Shown piece after piece: positions 19,495 to 29,504 of a stretch of 64,000 nucleotides of DNA; the stretch's first letter is position 1, and each line of letters starts with the position of its first letter. The DNA comes from Arsenophonus sp964026495. Lineage in GTDB: Bacteria > Pseudomonadota > Gammaproteobacteria > Enterobacterales > Enterobacteriaceae. Location: assembly GCF_964026495.1 (NCBI RefSeq), contig NZ_OZ032148.1:558001-622000 (forward strand). Direction: 5' to 3'. The position numbers and the translations under genes are program-made. Below the pieces are notes generated by a model, which saw only the letters and a list, made by a program, of their open reading frames with translations, was not told the origin of the DNA and did no database searches.

Positions 19495-19945
19495 TTATAA
19501 AAAGTTGGGTACTAAGTTCACTTTTTAGATATTATTTAATACAAATACTAACTTATGGTCATCTTACAATCATCTATACATAAGTGTAATCATTGCATTA
19601 TTTAATAGATTTTAGAATATTTTGTCGTTCAAAGGAATGCCATATTACTATTCTAGTAGTATTTCTTTAGCAATAAAACGTTGATAATTTATAAGAGCAA
19701 AAAATGGATAACAAAAACTTAGTGCAAACACTTTAAAATCATGGATGACTAATATTATATCTTTGATATTGAATACTACACTTTACTTAATGATTAAAAT
19801 AATTAACATGCATATGAAAAATCATTGAAAATGATATAATTTTTATGATTAAATATTATAAATAACGTAATGTTTAAATTTTTTTTATAATACGCTCTAT
19901 AAATACAACAACAAAAAATTTTATCACCGATAATACAATTATGAA
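19495..19945 (-). pseudogene. rimP: Decayed rimP (ribosome maturation factor)
   Basis: This stretch sits where E. coli has rimP, between the initiator tRNA gene and nusA, and has about the right length. Reading the minus strand, 19651-19779 gives 43 codons that align without gaps to the centre of RimP; by eye about a dozen residues are identical to E. coli, including the YQRF-like part and the PxF before it. The C-terminus reads NNI-stop-KVNLVPNFL, matching NIQKANLVPHF with CAA changed to TAA at 19525-19527. The N-terminal part (FVVVFIERIIKK) matches LVGIEFIRG. Several stops and at least one frameshift break it, and the conserved SSPGLDRPL is lost. E. coli sequence is quoted from memory. Confidence 0.88.
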
Positions 19946-19995
19946 TTCCATTTCTGCTATAATATATAAAAACCATCCTGTACCAGATAAACCAT

Positions 19996-20016
19996 AAAAA
20001 AAAGGGCTATTAGCCC
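19996..20016 (-). terminator. Rho-independent terminator after the initiator tRNA-Met gene
   Basis: On the minus strand GGGCTAATAGCCC is followed by eight T. It lies about 100 bases beyond the 3' end of the tRNA and before the rimP remnant, so it should end the tRNA transcript or attenuate transcription into nusA. Confidence 0.8.
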
Positions 20017-20114
20017 AGTTTTCTTTTGCATTATATTTCTAATAATAAATTTAATCAATGATTATATCATGCTTTAAGAACTACAAATTTTTTCAAAAAT
20101 TAATATATCATAAA

Positions 20115-20191
<77 letters not shown>

Positions 20192-20258
20192 TCACGTCTA
20201 AAAATTTTATGCATTATACTACTATAATAAGAGAAACGCAAGTCCTCTTTTAAAATTT

Positions 20259-20346
20259 TGCCGAGGGCGGGACTTGAACCCGCACACCTATTTTGTAAGG
20301 TACTACCCCCTCAAGATAGCGTGTATACCAATTTCACCACCTCGGC
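20259..20346 (-). tRNA. leuU: tRNA-Leu(GAG)
   Basis: Class II tRNA with a long variable arm; anticodon GAG lies in CTATC-TTGAGGG-GGTAG. Acceptor GCCGAGG pairs with CCTCGGC. The base after the discriminator A is A, so CCA is not encoded. It lies between secG and the initiator tRNA gene, as leuU does relative to secG in E. coli, with argG deleted. Confidence 0.95.
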
Positions 20347-20397
20347 CACAAAAATTCTAATAATAATTTTTATAACATATAATTTTAATCATTTGAT

Positions 20398-20742
20398 TCA
20401 AGTTTTAGGAACATCAATGGTCGGTGAAGTAGAGGATAATAGAACTTTATCTGCTCCTTCAACTTTTGAAGATTCAGCAATATTCTCCCACTGATTTACA
20501 GTAAAATTTTCCTTAGATGTTAAATTTCCTAAAATCAAACTAATCACAAAAAATAATGTTGCAAAAATTACGGTCATCAATATCATAAATTTATTTAATC
20601 CTGATGAGCTAAATAATGTCGCAGAAGTAGCTACATGAAATGCAGGTCCAATATTATCTGCACTTTTTCCTTGTTGTAAAATAATCATAGCAATCAAAGA
20701 TATAGAAATTAATAAAAAAACACACAAAATAGTTACATACAT
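20398..20742 (-). CDS. secG: Protein translocase subunit SecG
   Basis: Small inner-membrane partner of SecYE that assists preprotein export. Two transmembrane helices flank IILQQGKSADNIGPAF, the conserved cytoplasmic loop. The start was placed at MYVTILCVFLL because this matches the E. coli N-terminus (MYEALLVVFL) and gives 114 aa (E. coli 110), with AGG nine bases upstream; an 11-residue in-frame extension lacks a ribosome site. The tail is SPTIDVPKT, like the TSDIPN end of E. coli SecG. Confidence 0.92.
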   Translation of the reverse strand: MYVTILCVFLLISISLIAMIILQQGKSADNIGPAFHVATSATLFSSSGLNKFMILMTVIFATLFFVISLILGNLTSKENFTVNQWENIAESSKVEGADKVLLSSTSPTIDVPKT

Positions 20743-21024
20743 GACTAACAACCTATTTTTAATAAATACAAACAAATTAATCTATTATTATCTATAAACA
20801 AAATGCACTACATTAATAAACAAAAATAGATTTTATCTAAAACATACTTAAGAATCAAGATCATTTTATTTTATTATTGTATTCAAAATACAATATCTAT
20901 TTTTTTAAAAAAATACAAAAAATTAATTAACTGATAAATTTTAACATTTTCTAATAATTTTAACATTCTCCAATAAATCACAAAAATGATAAGTTAATAT
21001 TCTATATTAAAAATATATATAAAT

Positions 21025-22362
21025 TTATTTAACTTGATTTACTACATCTGCAATACGATTAGCCATTATAGTAAGTTGTTGTTCATTTTCACCTTCTACC
21101 ATAATACGAATTAAAGGTTCTGTACCTGATTTACGTAAAAAAACTCTTCCCCTACCTGCTAATTCTTTTTCAACTTGTTTAACAACATTTAAAACATCTT
21201 TTCTATCTAATGGATTATGAGTACCAGAAAAATTTATGTTTATTAATACTTGAGGAATTAATTCTATTTCATAACAAAGATCATAAAGACTCATATTATT
21301 GCGAATCATTGCACTTAATACTTGTAAACCAGCAATAATACCATCACCTGTTGTTGTCTTATCAAGCAAAATAATATGTCCTGAATTTTCAGCACCAAAA
21401 CGCCATCCTTGCTCTTTTAATTTTTCAAAAACATAACGATCACCTACTTTTGTGCGAATAAATGGAATATCTAATTGTTTTAATGCTAATTCTAATCCTA
21501 TATTACTCATGAAAGTACCAACAACACCACCACGTAACTCACCTTGTCTAAGTGCATCACGAGCAATAATGTAAAGAATTTGATCACCATCTATTTTATT
21601 TCCTCTATGATCTACCATGATTACCCTATCACCATCACCATCAAATGCAAGTCCTAGATCAGCTTTTTCTTTTAAAACATATTTCTGCAACATAGATACA
21701 TCAGTTGCACCACAACCATCATTTATATTAAGCCCATTAGGTTCACAAGCAATTGCAATAACTTCTGCATGAAGTTCACTTAAAACATTTGGTGCAATAT
21801 GATATGTTGCACCATTAGCACAATCTAAAACAATTTTTAATCCATTTAAAGTTTGATTGCTTGGAAAAGTACCTTTACAATATTCTATATAACGTCGTGC
21901 AGCATCAACAATACGACTTGCTTTTCCTAATTTTACAGATTTCACACAAATAAGTGGTTTTTCTATTTCTGCCTCGATTGCTTCTTCAATATCATCTGGT
22001 AATTTGGTGCCATCAATAGAAAAAAATTTAATACCATTATCATAATAAGGATTATGTGAAGCTGAAATAACAATCCCTGCATCAGCACGACATATACGTG
22101 TCAAATAAGCAATTGCCGGTGTAGGAATAGGACCTGTCAATGCAGCTGATAATCCAGCTGCAGCAAGACCTGCTTCTAAAGAAGATTCTAACATATAACC
22201 TGAAATACGTGTGTCTTTACCTATTATTATTTTTTGAGAACCATGCCGAGCTAAAACCTTCCCAGCTGCCCAACCTAATTTTAAAATAAAATCCAGAGTA
22301 ATTGGATTTTCTCCTACTTTTCCACGAATACCATCAGTGCCAAAATATTTGCGTTTATTCAT
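21025..22362 (-). CDS. glmM: Phosphoglucosamine mutase
   Basis: Converts glucosamine-6-phosphate to glucosamine-1-phosphate on the way to UDP-GlcNAc, needed for peptidoglycan and lipid A. The phosphoserine loop GIVISASHNPYYDNGIK (about residue 100) is intact, as are the metal loop FDGDGDRV and the sugar-binding GAENSGHI. The phosphate-binding RKSGTEPLIRIMVEG closes the 445-aa protein, the E. coli length. It begins two bases after the folP stop, so the pair is co-transcribed. Confidence 0.97.
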   Translation of the reverse strand: MNKRKYFGTDGIRGKVGENPITLDFILKLGWAAGKVLARHGSQKIIIGKDTRISGYMLESSLEAGLAAAGLSAALTGPIPTPAIAYLTRICRADAGIVISASHNPYYDNGIKFFSIDGTKLPDDIEEAIEAEIEKPLICVKSVKLGKASRIVDAARRYIEYCKGTFPSNQTLNGLKIVLDCANGATYHIAPNVLSELHAEVIAIACEPNGLNINDGCGATDVSMLQKYVLKEKADLGLAFDGDGDRVIMVDHRGNKIDGDQILYIIARDALRQGELRGGVVGTFMSNIGLELALKQLDIPFIRTKVGDRYVFEKLKEQGWRFGAENSGHIILLDKTTTGDGIIAGLQVLSAMIRNNMSLYDLCYEIELIPQVLININFSGTHNPLDRKDVLNVVKQVEKELAGRGRVFLRKSGTEPLIRIMVEGENEQQLTIMANRIADVVNQVK

Positions 22363-22364
22363 AA

Positions 22365-23204
22365 TTATTTATTTCTTTTTCTGGAAAGAATTTCCTGCAC
22401 AATCTTTATAGCCTGCACAGTTTCTTTTACATCATGAACCCTAATAATATTTGCTCCTTTAATAGCAGCAATAACTGCACATGTGACACTACCAATTAAT
22501 CGTTCTTCTAATGGTATATTTAATAATTCCCCAATCATAGATTTACGAGAGAGACCAACTAATAATGGTACTCCTAATTCATGAAATTCATGTAATTTAG
22601 CTAATAATTGATAATTATGCTTCATTTTTTTACCAAAACCAAAACCTGGATCAATAATTAAACGTTTTTTTTCAATTCCACCTTCCTCACAACGTTTAAT
22701 TTCGTTTAATAAATACTTTTTTACTTCTTTAATTACATTTTTATAATGCGCTATTTTTTGCATAATTTTAGGTTGACCTAACATATGCATAATACAAACT
22801 GGTAATCCAGTTTCAGCTGCTGCTTTTAACGCACCTTTTTGATGTAATGATCTAATATCATTAATAATATGAACACCAGCTCTTGCTGCTTCTTTCATAA
22901 CAATAGCTTTAGAAGTATCAACAGAAACCCAAACATCAAATCTAGCAACTACTTTTTCAATTATGGGAATTACACGATCAAGCTCTTCTTGTAAATTTAC
23001 TTTTTTAGCACCAGGACGTGTTGATTCACCACCAATATCAATAATTAATGCACCATTTTGAACCATAGTAGCAACACGCTGAAGAACATCTTTATGACGA
23101 TTATATATTCCACCATCAAAAAAAGAATCTGGAGTAACATTTAATATTCCCATAACAACAGGATAATCTATATTAAGATTTATTTTTCTTGCACTAATTT
23201 TCAT
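22365..23204 (-). CDS. folP: Dihydropteroate synthase
   Basis: Condenses p-aminobenzoate with dihydropterin pyrophosphate in folate synthesis, the sulfonamide target. Motifs GILNVTPDSFFDGG, DIGGESTRPGA, DPGFGFGK and RVHDVKETVQA are clear. The start at MKISARK matches the E. coli N-terminus; three more residues (MVI) are possible from 23213. The protein is then 279 aa (E. coli 282). It follows a strong terminator after ftsH and runs directly into glmM. Confidence 0.96.
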   Translation of the reverse strand: MKISARKINLNIDYPVVMGILNVTPDSFFDGGIYNRHKDVLQRVATMVQNGALIIDIGGESTRPGAKKVNLQEELDRVIPIIEKVVARFDVWVSVDTSKAIVMKEAARAGVHIINDIRSLHQKGALKAAAETGLPVCIMHMLGQPKIMQKIAHYKNVIKEVKKYLLNEIKRCEEGGIEKKRLIIDPGFGFGKKMKHNYQLLAKLHEFHELGVPLLVGLSRKSMIGELLNIPLEERLIGSVTCAVIAAIKGANIIRVHDVKETVQAIKIVQEILSRKRNK

Positions 23205-23227
23205 AATTACCATTTAAAATGAATACA

Positions 23228-23268
23228 ACTAAATAAAACCCCAGGTTTTCCCTGGGGTTTTATTTAGT
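23228..23268 (-). terminator. Strong terminator between ftsH and folP
   Basis: Perfect 18-bp inverted repeat, ACTAAATAAAACCCCAGG and its complement, with a 5-base loop. The GC core CCCCAGG / CCTGGGG is followed by TTTTATTTAG on either strand. It is the longest perfect hairpin I found in the window and should end ftsH transcription. Confidence 0.92.
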
Positions 23269-23356
23269 TTTGTGCTCTACATAGAAAACATTTTTAGTCA
23301 TTAATAATTAAATAATGCTCATTTATAAAAAAACTTTTGAAAATTTATACCTTCTA

Positions 23357-25246
23357 TTAAGTAAAAGAAGGATTATCTGCTTTATCTTTCGGTGAAAATT
23401 TTGCAATAGAATTATTCTCATCCCATCCTGCTGGAGCTCTAACAACACGACGATTCATTAAATCATCTATTTGTGGAGCATCAATAGTTTCATATTTCAT
23501 TAATGCATCTTTCATTGCATGTAAAATATCCATATGATCATTCAAAATTTGACGAGCACGTTTATAATTTCGATCAATAATTTTTTTTATTTCTTCATCA
23601 ATAAGACGCGCAGTTTCATCAGACATCTGATTGGCTTTCCCAACCGAACGACCAAGAAAAACTTCAGTTTCTTCTTCAGTATAAAGTAATGGTCCTAATC
23701 TTTGAGAAAAACCCCATTGTGTTACCATATTACGAGCAAGATTAGTTGCCACTTTAATATCGTTTGATGCACCAGTAGATACTTTATCTGCACCATAAAT
23801 AATTTCTTCTGCTAATCTTCCACCATAAAGTGTGGAAATTTGACTTTCTAATTTCTGACGACTTATGCTAATTTGATCACCTTCTGGTAAAAAAAATGTC
23901 ACACCTAACGCACGACCACGAGGTATAATAGTGACTTTATGAACAGGATCATGATCAGGTACAATTCGTCCAATAATAGCATGACCTGCTTCATGATAGG
24001 CAGTAGATTCTTTTTGTTTTTCAGTCATAACCATAGAACGACGTTCAGCACCCATCATAATTTTATCTTTTGCTTTTTCAAATTCTTCCATACTAACAAC
24101 AGACTTATTTGCTCGTGCTGCAAACAAAGCAGCTTCATTAACTAAATTAGCTAAATCAGCACCAGAAAAACCTGGTGTTCCTCTTGCTAAAATTGAAGCA
24201 TCAACACTCAAATCTAAAGGTACACGTCGCATATGAACTTTTAAAATTTGTTCACGACCACGTACATCAGGTAAACCAACAATCACTTGACGATCAAATC
24301 GGCCAGGACGTAATAATGCTGGATCTAACACATCTGGACGATTTGTTGCGGCTATAACAATAATACCTTCATTACCTTCAAATCCATCCATCTCTACTAA
24401 CATTTGATTAAGAGTTTGTTCACGTTCATCATGCCCACCGCCTAATCCTGCACCGCGTTGACGACCAACAGCATCTATTTCATCAATAAAAATTATACAA
24501 GGTGCTGATTTTTTTGCTTGTTCGAACATATCACGTACACGAGATGCACCTACACCAACAAACATTTCTACAAAATCTGAACCTGAAATAGTAAAAAATG
24601 GGACTTTTGCTTCACCAGCAATTGCTTTAGCTAACAAAGTTTTACCAGTTCCAGGTGGACCTATCATTAAAATCCCTTTTGGGATTTTACCACCTAATTT
24701 TTGAAACCGACCTGGTTCACGTAAATATTCAACTAACTCACTAACTTCTTCTTTAGCTTCATCACAACCAGCAACATCTGCAAAAGTTGTTTTAATCTGA
24801 TCTTCTGTTAACATACGCGCTTTACTTTTACCAAAAGAAAGAGCACCTTTCCCTCCACCACCTTGCATCTGACGCATAAAAAATATCCAAACTCCAATCA
24901 ATAACAACATAGGAAACCAAGAAATAAAAATAGTTGCCAAAAAACTTTGTTCTTGAGGAGGTTCACCAATAACGGTGACATGTCTTTCAAGTAATGTATC
25001 TAACAATTTAGGGTCTTCTCTAACTGGAATATAAGTTGTATAACGATTATTATCTGTTTTTTTGACATTAATTTCACGATCAGAAATACGTACTTCACGA
25101 ATCTGATCTTGAATTAATTCATTCATGAATGTAGAATAATCTACCCTACGATTATTAGAATCGTTAGGACCAAAACTCTGGAACAGAGACATCAGGACTA
25201 CTGCAATGATTACCCATAAAATCAGGTTTTTCGCCATGTCACTCAA
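23357..25246 (-). CDS. ftsH: ATP-dependent zinc metalloprotease FtsH
   Basis: Membrane-anchored hexameric AAA+ protease that degrades unneeded membrane proteins and, in E. coli, LpxC and sigma-32. Two N-terminal transmembrane segments (LILWVIIAVVLMSLF; SWFPMLLLIGVWIFF) enclose a periplasmic domain. Walker A GPPGTGKT is near residue 195, Walker B IIFIDEIDAVG, SRH region AATNRPDVLDPALLRPGRFD, and zinc site HEAGH. At 629 aa it is some 15-18 residues shorter than in E. coli, at the C-terminus. The MSDMAKN start matches the longer E. coli form. rlmE, normally just upstream, is not intact. Confidence 0.97.
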   Translation of the reverse strand: MSDMAKNLILWVIIAVVLMSLFQSFGPNDSNNRRVDYSTFMNELIQDQIREVRISDREINVKKTDNNRYTTYIPVREDPKLLDTLLERHVTVIGEPPQEQSFLATIFISWFPMLLLIGVWIFFMRQMQGGGGKGALSFGKSKARMLTEDQIKTTFADVAGCDEAKEEVSELVEYLREPGRFQKLGGKIPKGILMIGPPGTGKTLLAKAIAGEAKVPFFTISGSDFVEMFVGVGASRVRDMFEQAKKSAPCIIFIDEIDAVGRQRGAGLGGGHDEREQTLNQMLVEMDGFEGNEGIIVIAATNRPDVLDPALLRPGRFDRQVIVGLPDVRGREQILKVHMRRVPLDLSVDASILARGTPGFSGADLANLVNEAALFAARANKSVVSMEEFEKAKDKIMMGAERRSMVMTEKQKESTAYHEAGHAIIGRIVPDHDPVHKVTIIPRGRALGVTFFLPEGDQISISRQKLESQISTLYGGRLAEEIIYGADKVSTGASNDIKVATNLARNMVTQWGFSQRLGPLLYTEEETEVFLGRSVGKANQMSDETARLIDEEIKKIIDRNYKRARQILNDHMDILHAMKDALMKYETIDAPQIDDLMNRRVVRAPAGWDENNSIAKFSPKDKADNPSFT

Positions 25247-26172
25247 AGGATGAACCTCTTTCTTTCAACTATGTTGAATAAATAACGTAAAGAATACTAT
25301 ATTTTATACATACTGTCGCTATAAAAATGTATACTCTTTAATCTACATATAAAGTATTTATTTTACATTTTTTAAAAAAATTCCATAAAATATAAAATAT
25401 TTTTATAATATTAATTTTAAGACTAATAAACAAAAGGTAAAAAAATATGAAATTAAAAAATTTAATTATATATTAAAATTATTTATATTTAAAATCATAT
25501 ATAAAGTAAAATACTCTTTTATTAAATTATATATATTAACAATATAAATTAATTAAGAGCAATTAATGCATAAAAATTAATTTTTAATCTATCGTTAGAA
25601 TAAATGGTTGAAATAAACTAGTCTGCAATTTTTTTTGATAAAATTTATTTTAAGAATGAATTATATTAGGTTAGTACACTAACAATAATTTTTTATACTT
25701 ACAATTAACTAAAATTAAATAACCATTATATCTTAACGTTTATATCTTAAATTTTAATAGTTTATTTTTTGATATTATATTTTTTACATCTACAGTATAT
25801 AATATGAAATAAAATTTTTCCATCATATGAATTTTAACTTTTATTATTGTTTTTTATTAAAAATCTTTACAGATTTTTAATAAAAAATATTTTTTAAATA
25901 TCAAAAAAACAAAAAATACAAATTTTTATGTTATTTTTTGTTAAAATAATAACTATAAAATGTGAATTTGTAATTATTAACTAATAAATGTAGCATTCCA
26001 ATACAATCTTTTAAGAGATTACCATTTAAATATTTTTAAAAAATAGATCTAATTTTTAAAAAAAAATTGACAGATAAAAATAATTATATTAATAAAAAAT
26101 CTTATGATAAAAAAATATAGATTTTGTTATTTGCTTTTACTTTGTAAAAATTTGATAAATTCAAAAAAAATA
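25247..26172. other. Spacer ftsH-greA where rlmE and yhbY are missing
   Basis: In E. coli this interval holds rlmE (23S rRNA methyltransferase, co-directional with ftsH) and yhbY. No intact frame remains in 926 bases. On the minus strand, 25314-25412 reads in one frame NIIKIF, then FFKKCKIN, then a stop and RVYIFIAT; these resemble in order the VVKVF, LFTKVKV and REVYIVAT parts of the RlmE C-terminus. I take this as a possible but unproven remnant. The rest shows nothing recognisable. Confidence 0.35.
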
Positions 26173-26649
26173 TCAAATATATTTTACCTTTAAAATTTTA
26201 TATTCCACTTCACCACCAGGTGTAATAATTCTCACTATATCATTTATAGTTTTGCCTATTAATCCTCTTGCTATAGGTGAATTAACAGAAATAAGATTTT
26301 TTTTTATATCAGCTTCATCATCACCAACAATACGATAAGTTTGATCTTTATTAGTAGTAATGTTAAATATAGTAATTGTAGCACCGAATATTATTCTTCC
26401 CATATTTTTGATTTTAGTAACATCAATAACTTCTGAATGAGATAATTTAGCTTCAATTTCTTGTATACGCCCTTCACAAAAAGCTTGCTGTTCACGTGCT
26501 GCGTGATATTCTGCATTTTCTTTTAAATCACCATATTCGCGTGCTTCTGCAATAGCAGAAATAATTTCAGGACGACGAATATTTTTTAAAAATTCTAATT
26601 CCTTACGTAATTTTTTTTCACCATGTATCGTCATAGGAATCTTTTTCAT
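26173..26649 (-). CDS. greA: Transcription elongation factor GreA
   Basis: 158-aa secondary-channel factor that stimulates transcript cleavage and rescues backtracked RNA polymerase; same length as E. coli. The N-terminal coiled coil carries the acidic tip in EAREYGDLKENAEYHAA, with the catalytic acidic residues present. The C-terminal FKBP-like domain ends GEVEYKILKV. Stands alone between ftsH and obgE; dacB, its divergent neighbour in E. coli, is absent. Confidence 0.97.
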   Translation of the reverse strand: MKKIPMTIHGEKKLRKELEFLKNIRRPEIISAIAEAREYGDLKENAEYHAAREQQAFCEGRIQEIEAKLSHSEVIDVTKIKNMGRIIFGATITIFNITTNKDQTYRIVGDDEADIKKNLISVNSPIARGLIGKTINDIVRIITPGGEVEYKILKVKYI

Positions 26650-27452
26650 TGAAGTATACCTCTAATTTTTATAAAAAATTACTTATTTAATTTTTTATTC
26701 TTAAAGAGAAGAAATCTTATAATAAAATGCATTTTATAAAAAAAAATATATTTTCCTCATCCTCTGTATAATTTTAAATTTATGATTTTTTAATTTTTAT
26801 AAAAATAATTATAATATATATTTATTTAATATAAAATTATTCTTTGATACTTTTAACAGAAAATTGCAGTACCTTATAGAAGTCTAATTACGTATTTATT
26901 AATTAATATATTAAAAATAACAATCTATTATCCAAATTTTATGTCAAATCTAATCTTTATTTTTAAAAAAATATTTTTTTTATAATCTATTTTTTAATAA
27001 ATTTTCACTAAATAATCTTTAATTTTTAATAAAAAAGTTCAATTAATAAATATTAATTTATATTTAAAAAATCATCGAAAATAAAAAATTTTTATATATT
27101 GTTAATATTTTTTATTATTTTATTAATTTTATTAAATGAAATGATTTCAATATTATATGGATTACTTTCATAAGAAATAATTAATCATATAAAATTCTTT
27201 ATTATTGCAAATTGATATTGATAAAAATATTAAGAACTATTTTATCAATAATTGATATTATTAATATAACATAAAAAATTATTTTTAATCAAAAATATAT
27301 ATGAAAATATAAATAATGACTAATTTAACATAATTATATTTTTAGTGATTTACTGTAAAATTAAAACTAATATCATAAATTTTTGTTTATCTATTTTTAG
27401 ATTAAAGAATATTTTTAATAAAAATGATCATTATATAAAATATAATATCAGT
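26650..27452. other. Spacer greA-obgE where dacB is missing
   Basis: 803 bases of very A+T-rich DNA. E. coli has dacB on the opposite strand and, beyond obgE, yhbE; neither can be recognised here on either strand by eye. No RNA gene or long repeat was seen. Confidence 0.5.
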
Positions 27453-28505
27453 TTACAAGAATTCTAAAGTATTATTTTTAGATAAATAATTTTGCAAACA
27501 ATTTTTTTTTATAAACATCATAATATCCCAACAAAGCACTTTAAGACCTAATTGATTTTTTGCAGAAATCATATAATATTTATTTTGCCAATTTAATTTT
27601 TTAACAATCGCTTTTACACGTTTATTAGCCTCTTTAGAATTTAATAAATCAATTTTATTAAATACCAAATAGCGTGGTTTTTTTGTCATATCTATATTAT
27701 ATTTTTCTAGTTCATAATCAATGATTTTTATATTTTTAAAAGGATCAGAACCATCAATAGGAAGAATGTCTATAAGATGTAAAAGTACTGAACACCGTTC
27801 TAAATGCTTTAAGAAAAAGATACCAAGACCGGCACCTTTTACTGCACCTTCAATTAATCCAGGAAGGTCAGCTAAAACAAAACTATGTTCACTATCCATT
27901 CGAACTACTCCTAAACTTGGGATTAAAGTAGTAAATGGATAATTAGCTATTTTTGTTTTTTTTCGAGAAACTGCATTCATAAAACTAGATTTTCCAGAAT
28001 TTGGCATTCCTAAAATTCCTACATCAGCCAATAACATTAATTCCAGCAATAATTCTCTTGTTTCTCCAGATGTACCCATCGTTTTTTTACGGGGGGTACG
28101 ATTAATCGATGATTTAAATCTAGTATTACCTAAACCACGTAATCCACCTTTAGCCACTTTTATAAATTGACCATGATATATCATATCAGCAATTATATTT
28201 TTGCTTAAACTATCAAATATACGAGTACCAATTGGTACTTTTATAAAATCATCCCGTCCACGTTTCCCAGTACAATTATTACTATAGCCATTCTTTCCAT
28301 GCTCAGCTCGAAAAATTGTTTTAAATTGATAATCAATCAAAGTATTAATATTTTGATCAGCTACGATATAAATATCACCACCATCACCACCATCACCACC
28401 ATTCGGTCCACCTTTAGGAACATATTTTTCACGACGAAAACTGATACATCCATTTCCACCATTACCAGCTATCACTAATATTTTTGCTTCATCAATAAAT
28501 TTCAT
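27453..28505 (-). CDS. obgE: Ribosome-associated GTPase Obg (CgtA)
   Basis: Essential GTPase involved in 50S maturation and stringent-response signalling. The glycine-rich Obg domain is N-terminal (GGNGGNGCISFRREKYVPKGG, GGDGGDGGDIY). The G domain has G1 GMPNSGKSS, a DLPGLIEGA switch II and NKIDLL. At 350 aa it is about 40 residues shorter than E. coli ObgE (390); the acidic C-terminal tail is missing, as often in reduced genomes. It follows rpmA across a terminator, preserving the E. coli rplU-rpmA-(yhbE)-obgE order. Confidence 0.96.
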   Translation of the reverse strand: MKFIDEAKILVIAGNGGNGCISFRREKYVPKGGPNGGDGGDGGDIYIVADQNINTLIDYQFKTIFRAEHGKNGYSNNCTGKRGRDDFIKVPIGTRIFDSLSKNIIADMIYHGQFIKVAKGGLRGLGNTRFKSSINRTPRKKTMGTSGETRELLLELMLLADVGILGMPNSGKSSFMNAVSRKKTKIANYPFTTLIPSLGVVRMDSEHSFVLADLPGLIEGAVKGAGLGIFFLKHLERCSVLLHLIDILPIDGSDPFKNIKIIDYELEKYNIDMTKKPRYLVFNKIDLLNSKEANKRVKAIVKKLNWQNKYYMISAKNQLGLKVLCWDIMMFIKKNCLQNYLSKNNTLEFL

Positions 28506-28599
28506 GATATTTTCTCTTTATATACAAAACATGATCTATCAAATAATAATTTGCAATTAAAAATAATCAGAAAAATAAGATTTATATAATTCATATAAC

Positions 28600-28625
28600 A
28601 AAAATCCCCGCAGGTTTTTGCAGGG
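28600..28625 (-). terminator. Rho-independent terminator after rpmA
   Basis: On the minus strand CCCTGCA / TGCGGGG forms a 7-bp stem with one G-U pair and an AAAACC loop, followed by ATTTTTG. It lies 21 bases beyond the rpmA stop and before obgE. Confidence 0.8.
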
Positions 28626-28646
28626 TGTTTTTTAAAAATAGTTTAA

Positions 28647-28904
28647 CTATTCAACTATTATACTAACATATTTACGATGCTTAGGTCGTTTAATTTCAAA
28701 TTTTACTTTTCCATTAGCTAATGCAAATAAAGTATGATCACGCCCACATCCTACATTATTACCAGCATGAAATATAGTCCCTCTTTGACGAATAATAATA
28801 TTCCCGGCTAACACAAATTCACCACCAAAACGTTTTACACCTAATCGTTTTCCCTTTGAATCTCTACCATTACGTGTTGAACCACCAGCCTTTTTATGTG
28901 CCAT
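28647..28904 (-). CDS. rpmA: 50S ribosomal protein L27
   Basis: 85-aa large-subunit protein whose N-terminal tail (MAHKKAGGSTRNGRDS) reaches the peptidyl-transferase centre; length as in E. coli. KRLGVKRFGGEFVLAGNIIIRQRGT is highly conserved. AGGAGGT lies just upstream of the ATG. It follows rplU after 21 bases and ends in a terminator. Confidence 0.98.
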   Translation of the reverse strand: MAHKKAGGSTRNGRDSKGKRLGVKRFGGEFVLAGNIIIRQRGTIFHAGNNVGCGRDHTLFALANGKVKFEIKRPKHRKYVSIIVE

Positions 28905-28925
28905 TAATCTAAAACCTCCTGATTT

Positions 28926-29234
28926 TTAAGCAATACTAGTGATCTTTACTTCCGTAAACCACTGACGGTGTCCTTGTTGTTTACGGCTATGCTTACGACG
29001 ATTAAATTTAATAATTTTTATTTTTTTGTCACGTCCATGCGCAATAATTTCACCTTTTACTTTTGCTCCCTTGACAAAAGGAGCACCAATTTTAGTATAC
29101 TTACCATCGCTAATCATCAATATTTTATGAAATTCAAAAATTTCACCTTTGATAATCTCTAGCTTTTCTAAGCGCACCGTTGTATCGAGACTAACTCGAT
29201 ATTGTTTGCCACCACTTCGGAAAACCGCATACAT
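28926..29234 (-). CDS. rplU: 50S ribosomal protein L21
   Basis: 102-aa large-subunit protein (E. coli 103) that binds 23S rRNA. It begins MYAVFRSGGKQYRV and has KRRKHSRKQQGHRQ-type basic C-terminal sequence (FNRRKHSRKQQGHRQWFTEV). First gene of the rplU-rpmA operon, divergent from ispB over 270 bases, which must hold both promoters; E. coli has the same arrangement. Confidence 0.98.
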   Translation of the reverse strand: MYAVFRSGGKQYRVSLDTTVRLEKLEIIKGEIFEFHKILMISDGKYTKIGAPFVKGAKVKGEIIAHGRDKKIKIIKFNRRKHSRKQQGHRQWFTEVKITSIA

Positions 29235-29504
29235 ATCAGCTCCATTTAAAAACTATTAGTAGATTTTTATATTAAATCCAAATTTTTTAAATATTTTATT
29301 TTAATATTACATCAAAAAACTTTAAAATACAATTTTTAGATTAAATCTAAAAAATCTCACTTTTATAATATGAATATCTTATAATCTTTTATTTATTTTA
29401 TAATGTATGTTTATAATAAAATATATAATAATATATAAATTTAATCAAATATAATAAATACCTTATTATTTTATGAAAATTTAATTTATAAAAGAATTAA
29501 GAAT

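Noticed and set aside
20258..20494. Open frame of 78 codons on the + strand
   Set aside because: It covers the tRNA-Leu gene and the antisense of secG; its start is the typical antisense-tRNA peptide.
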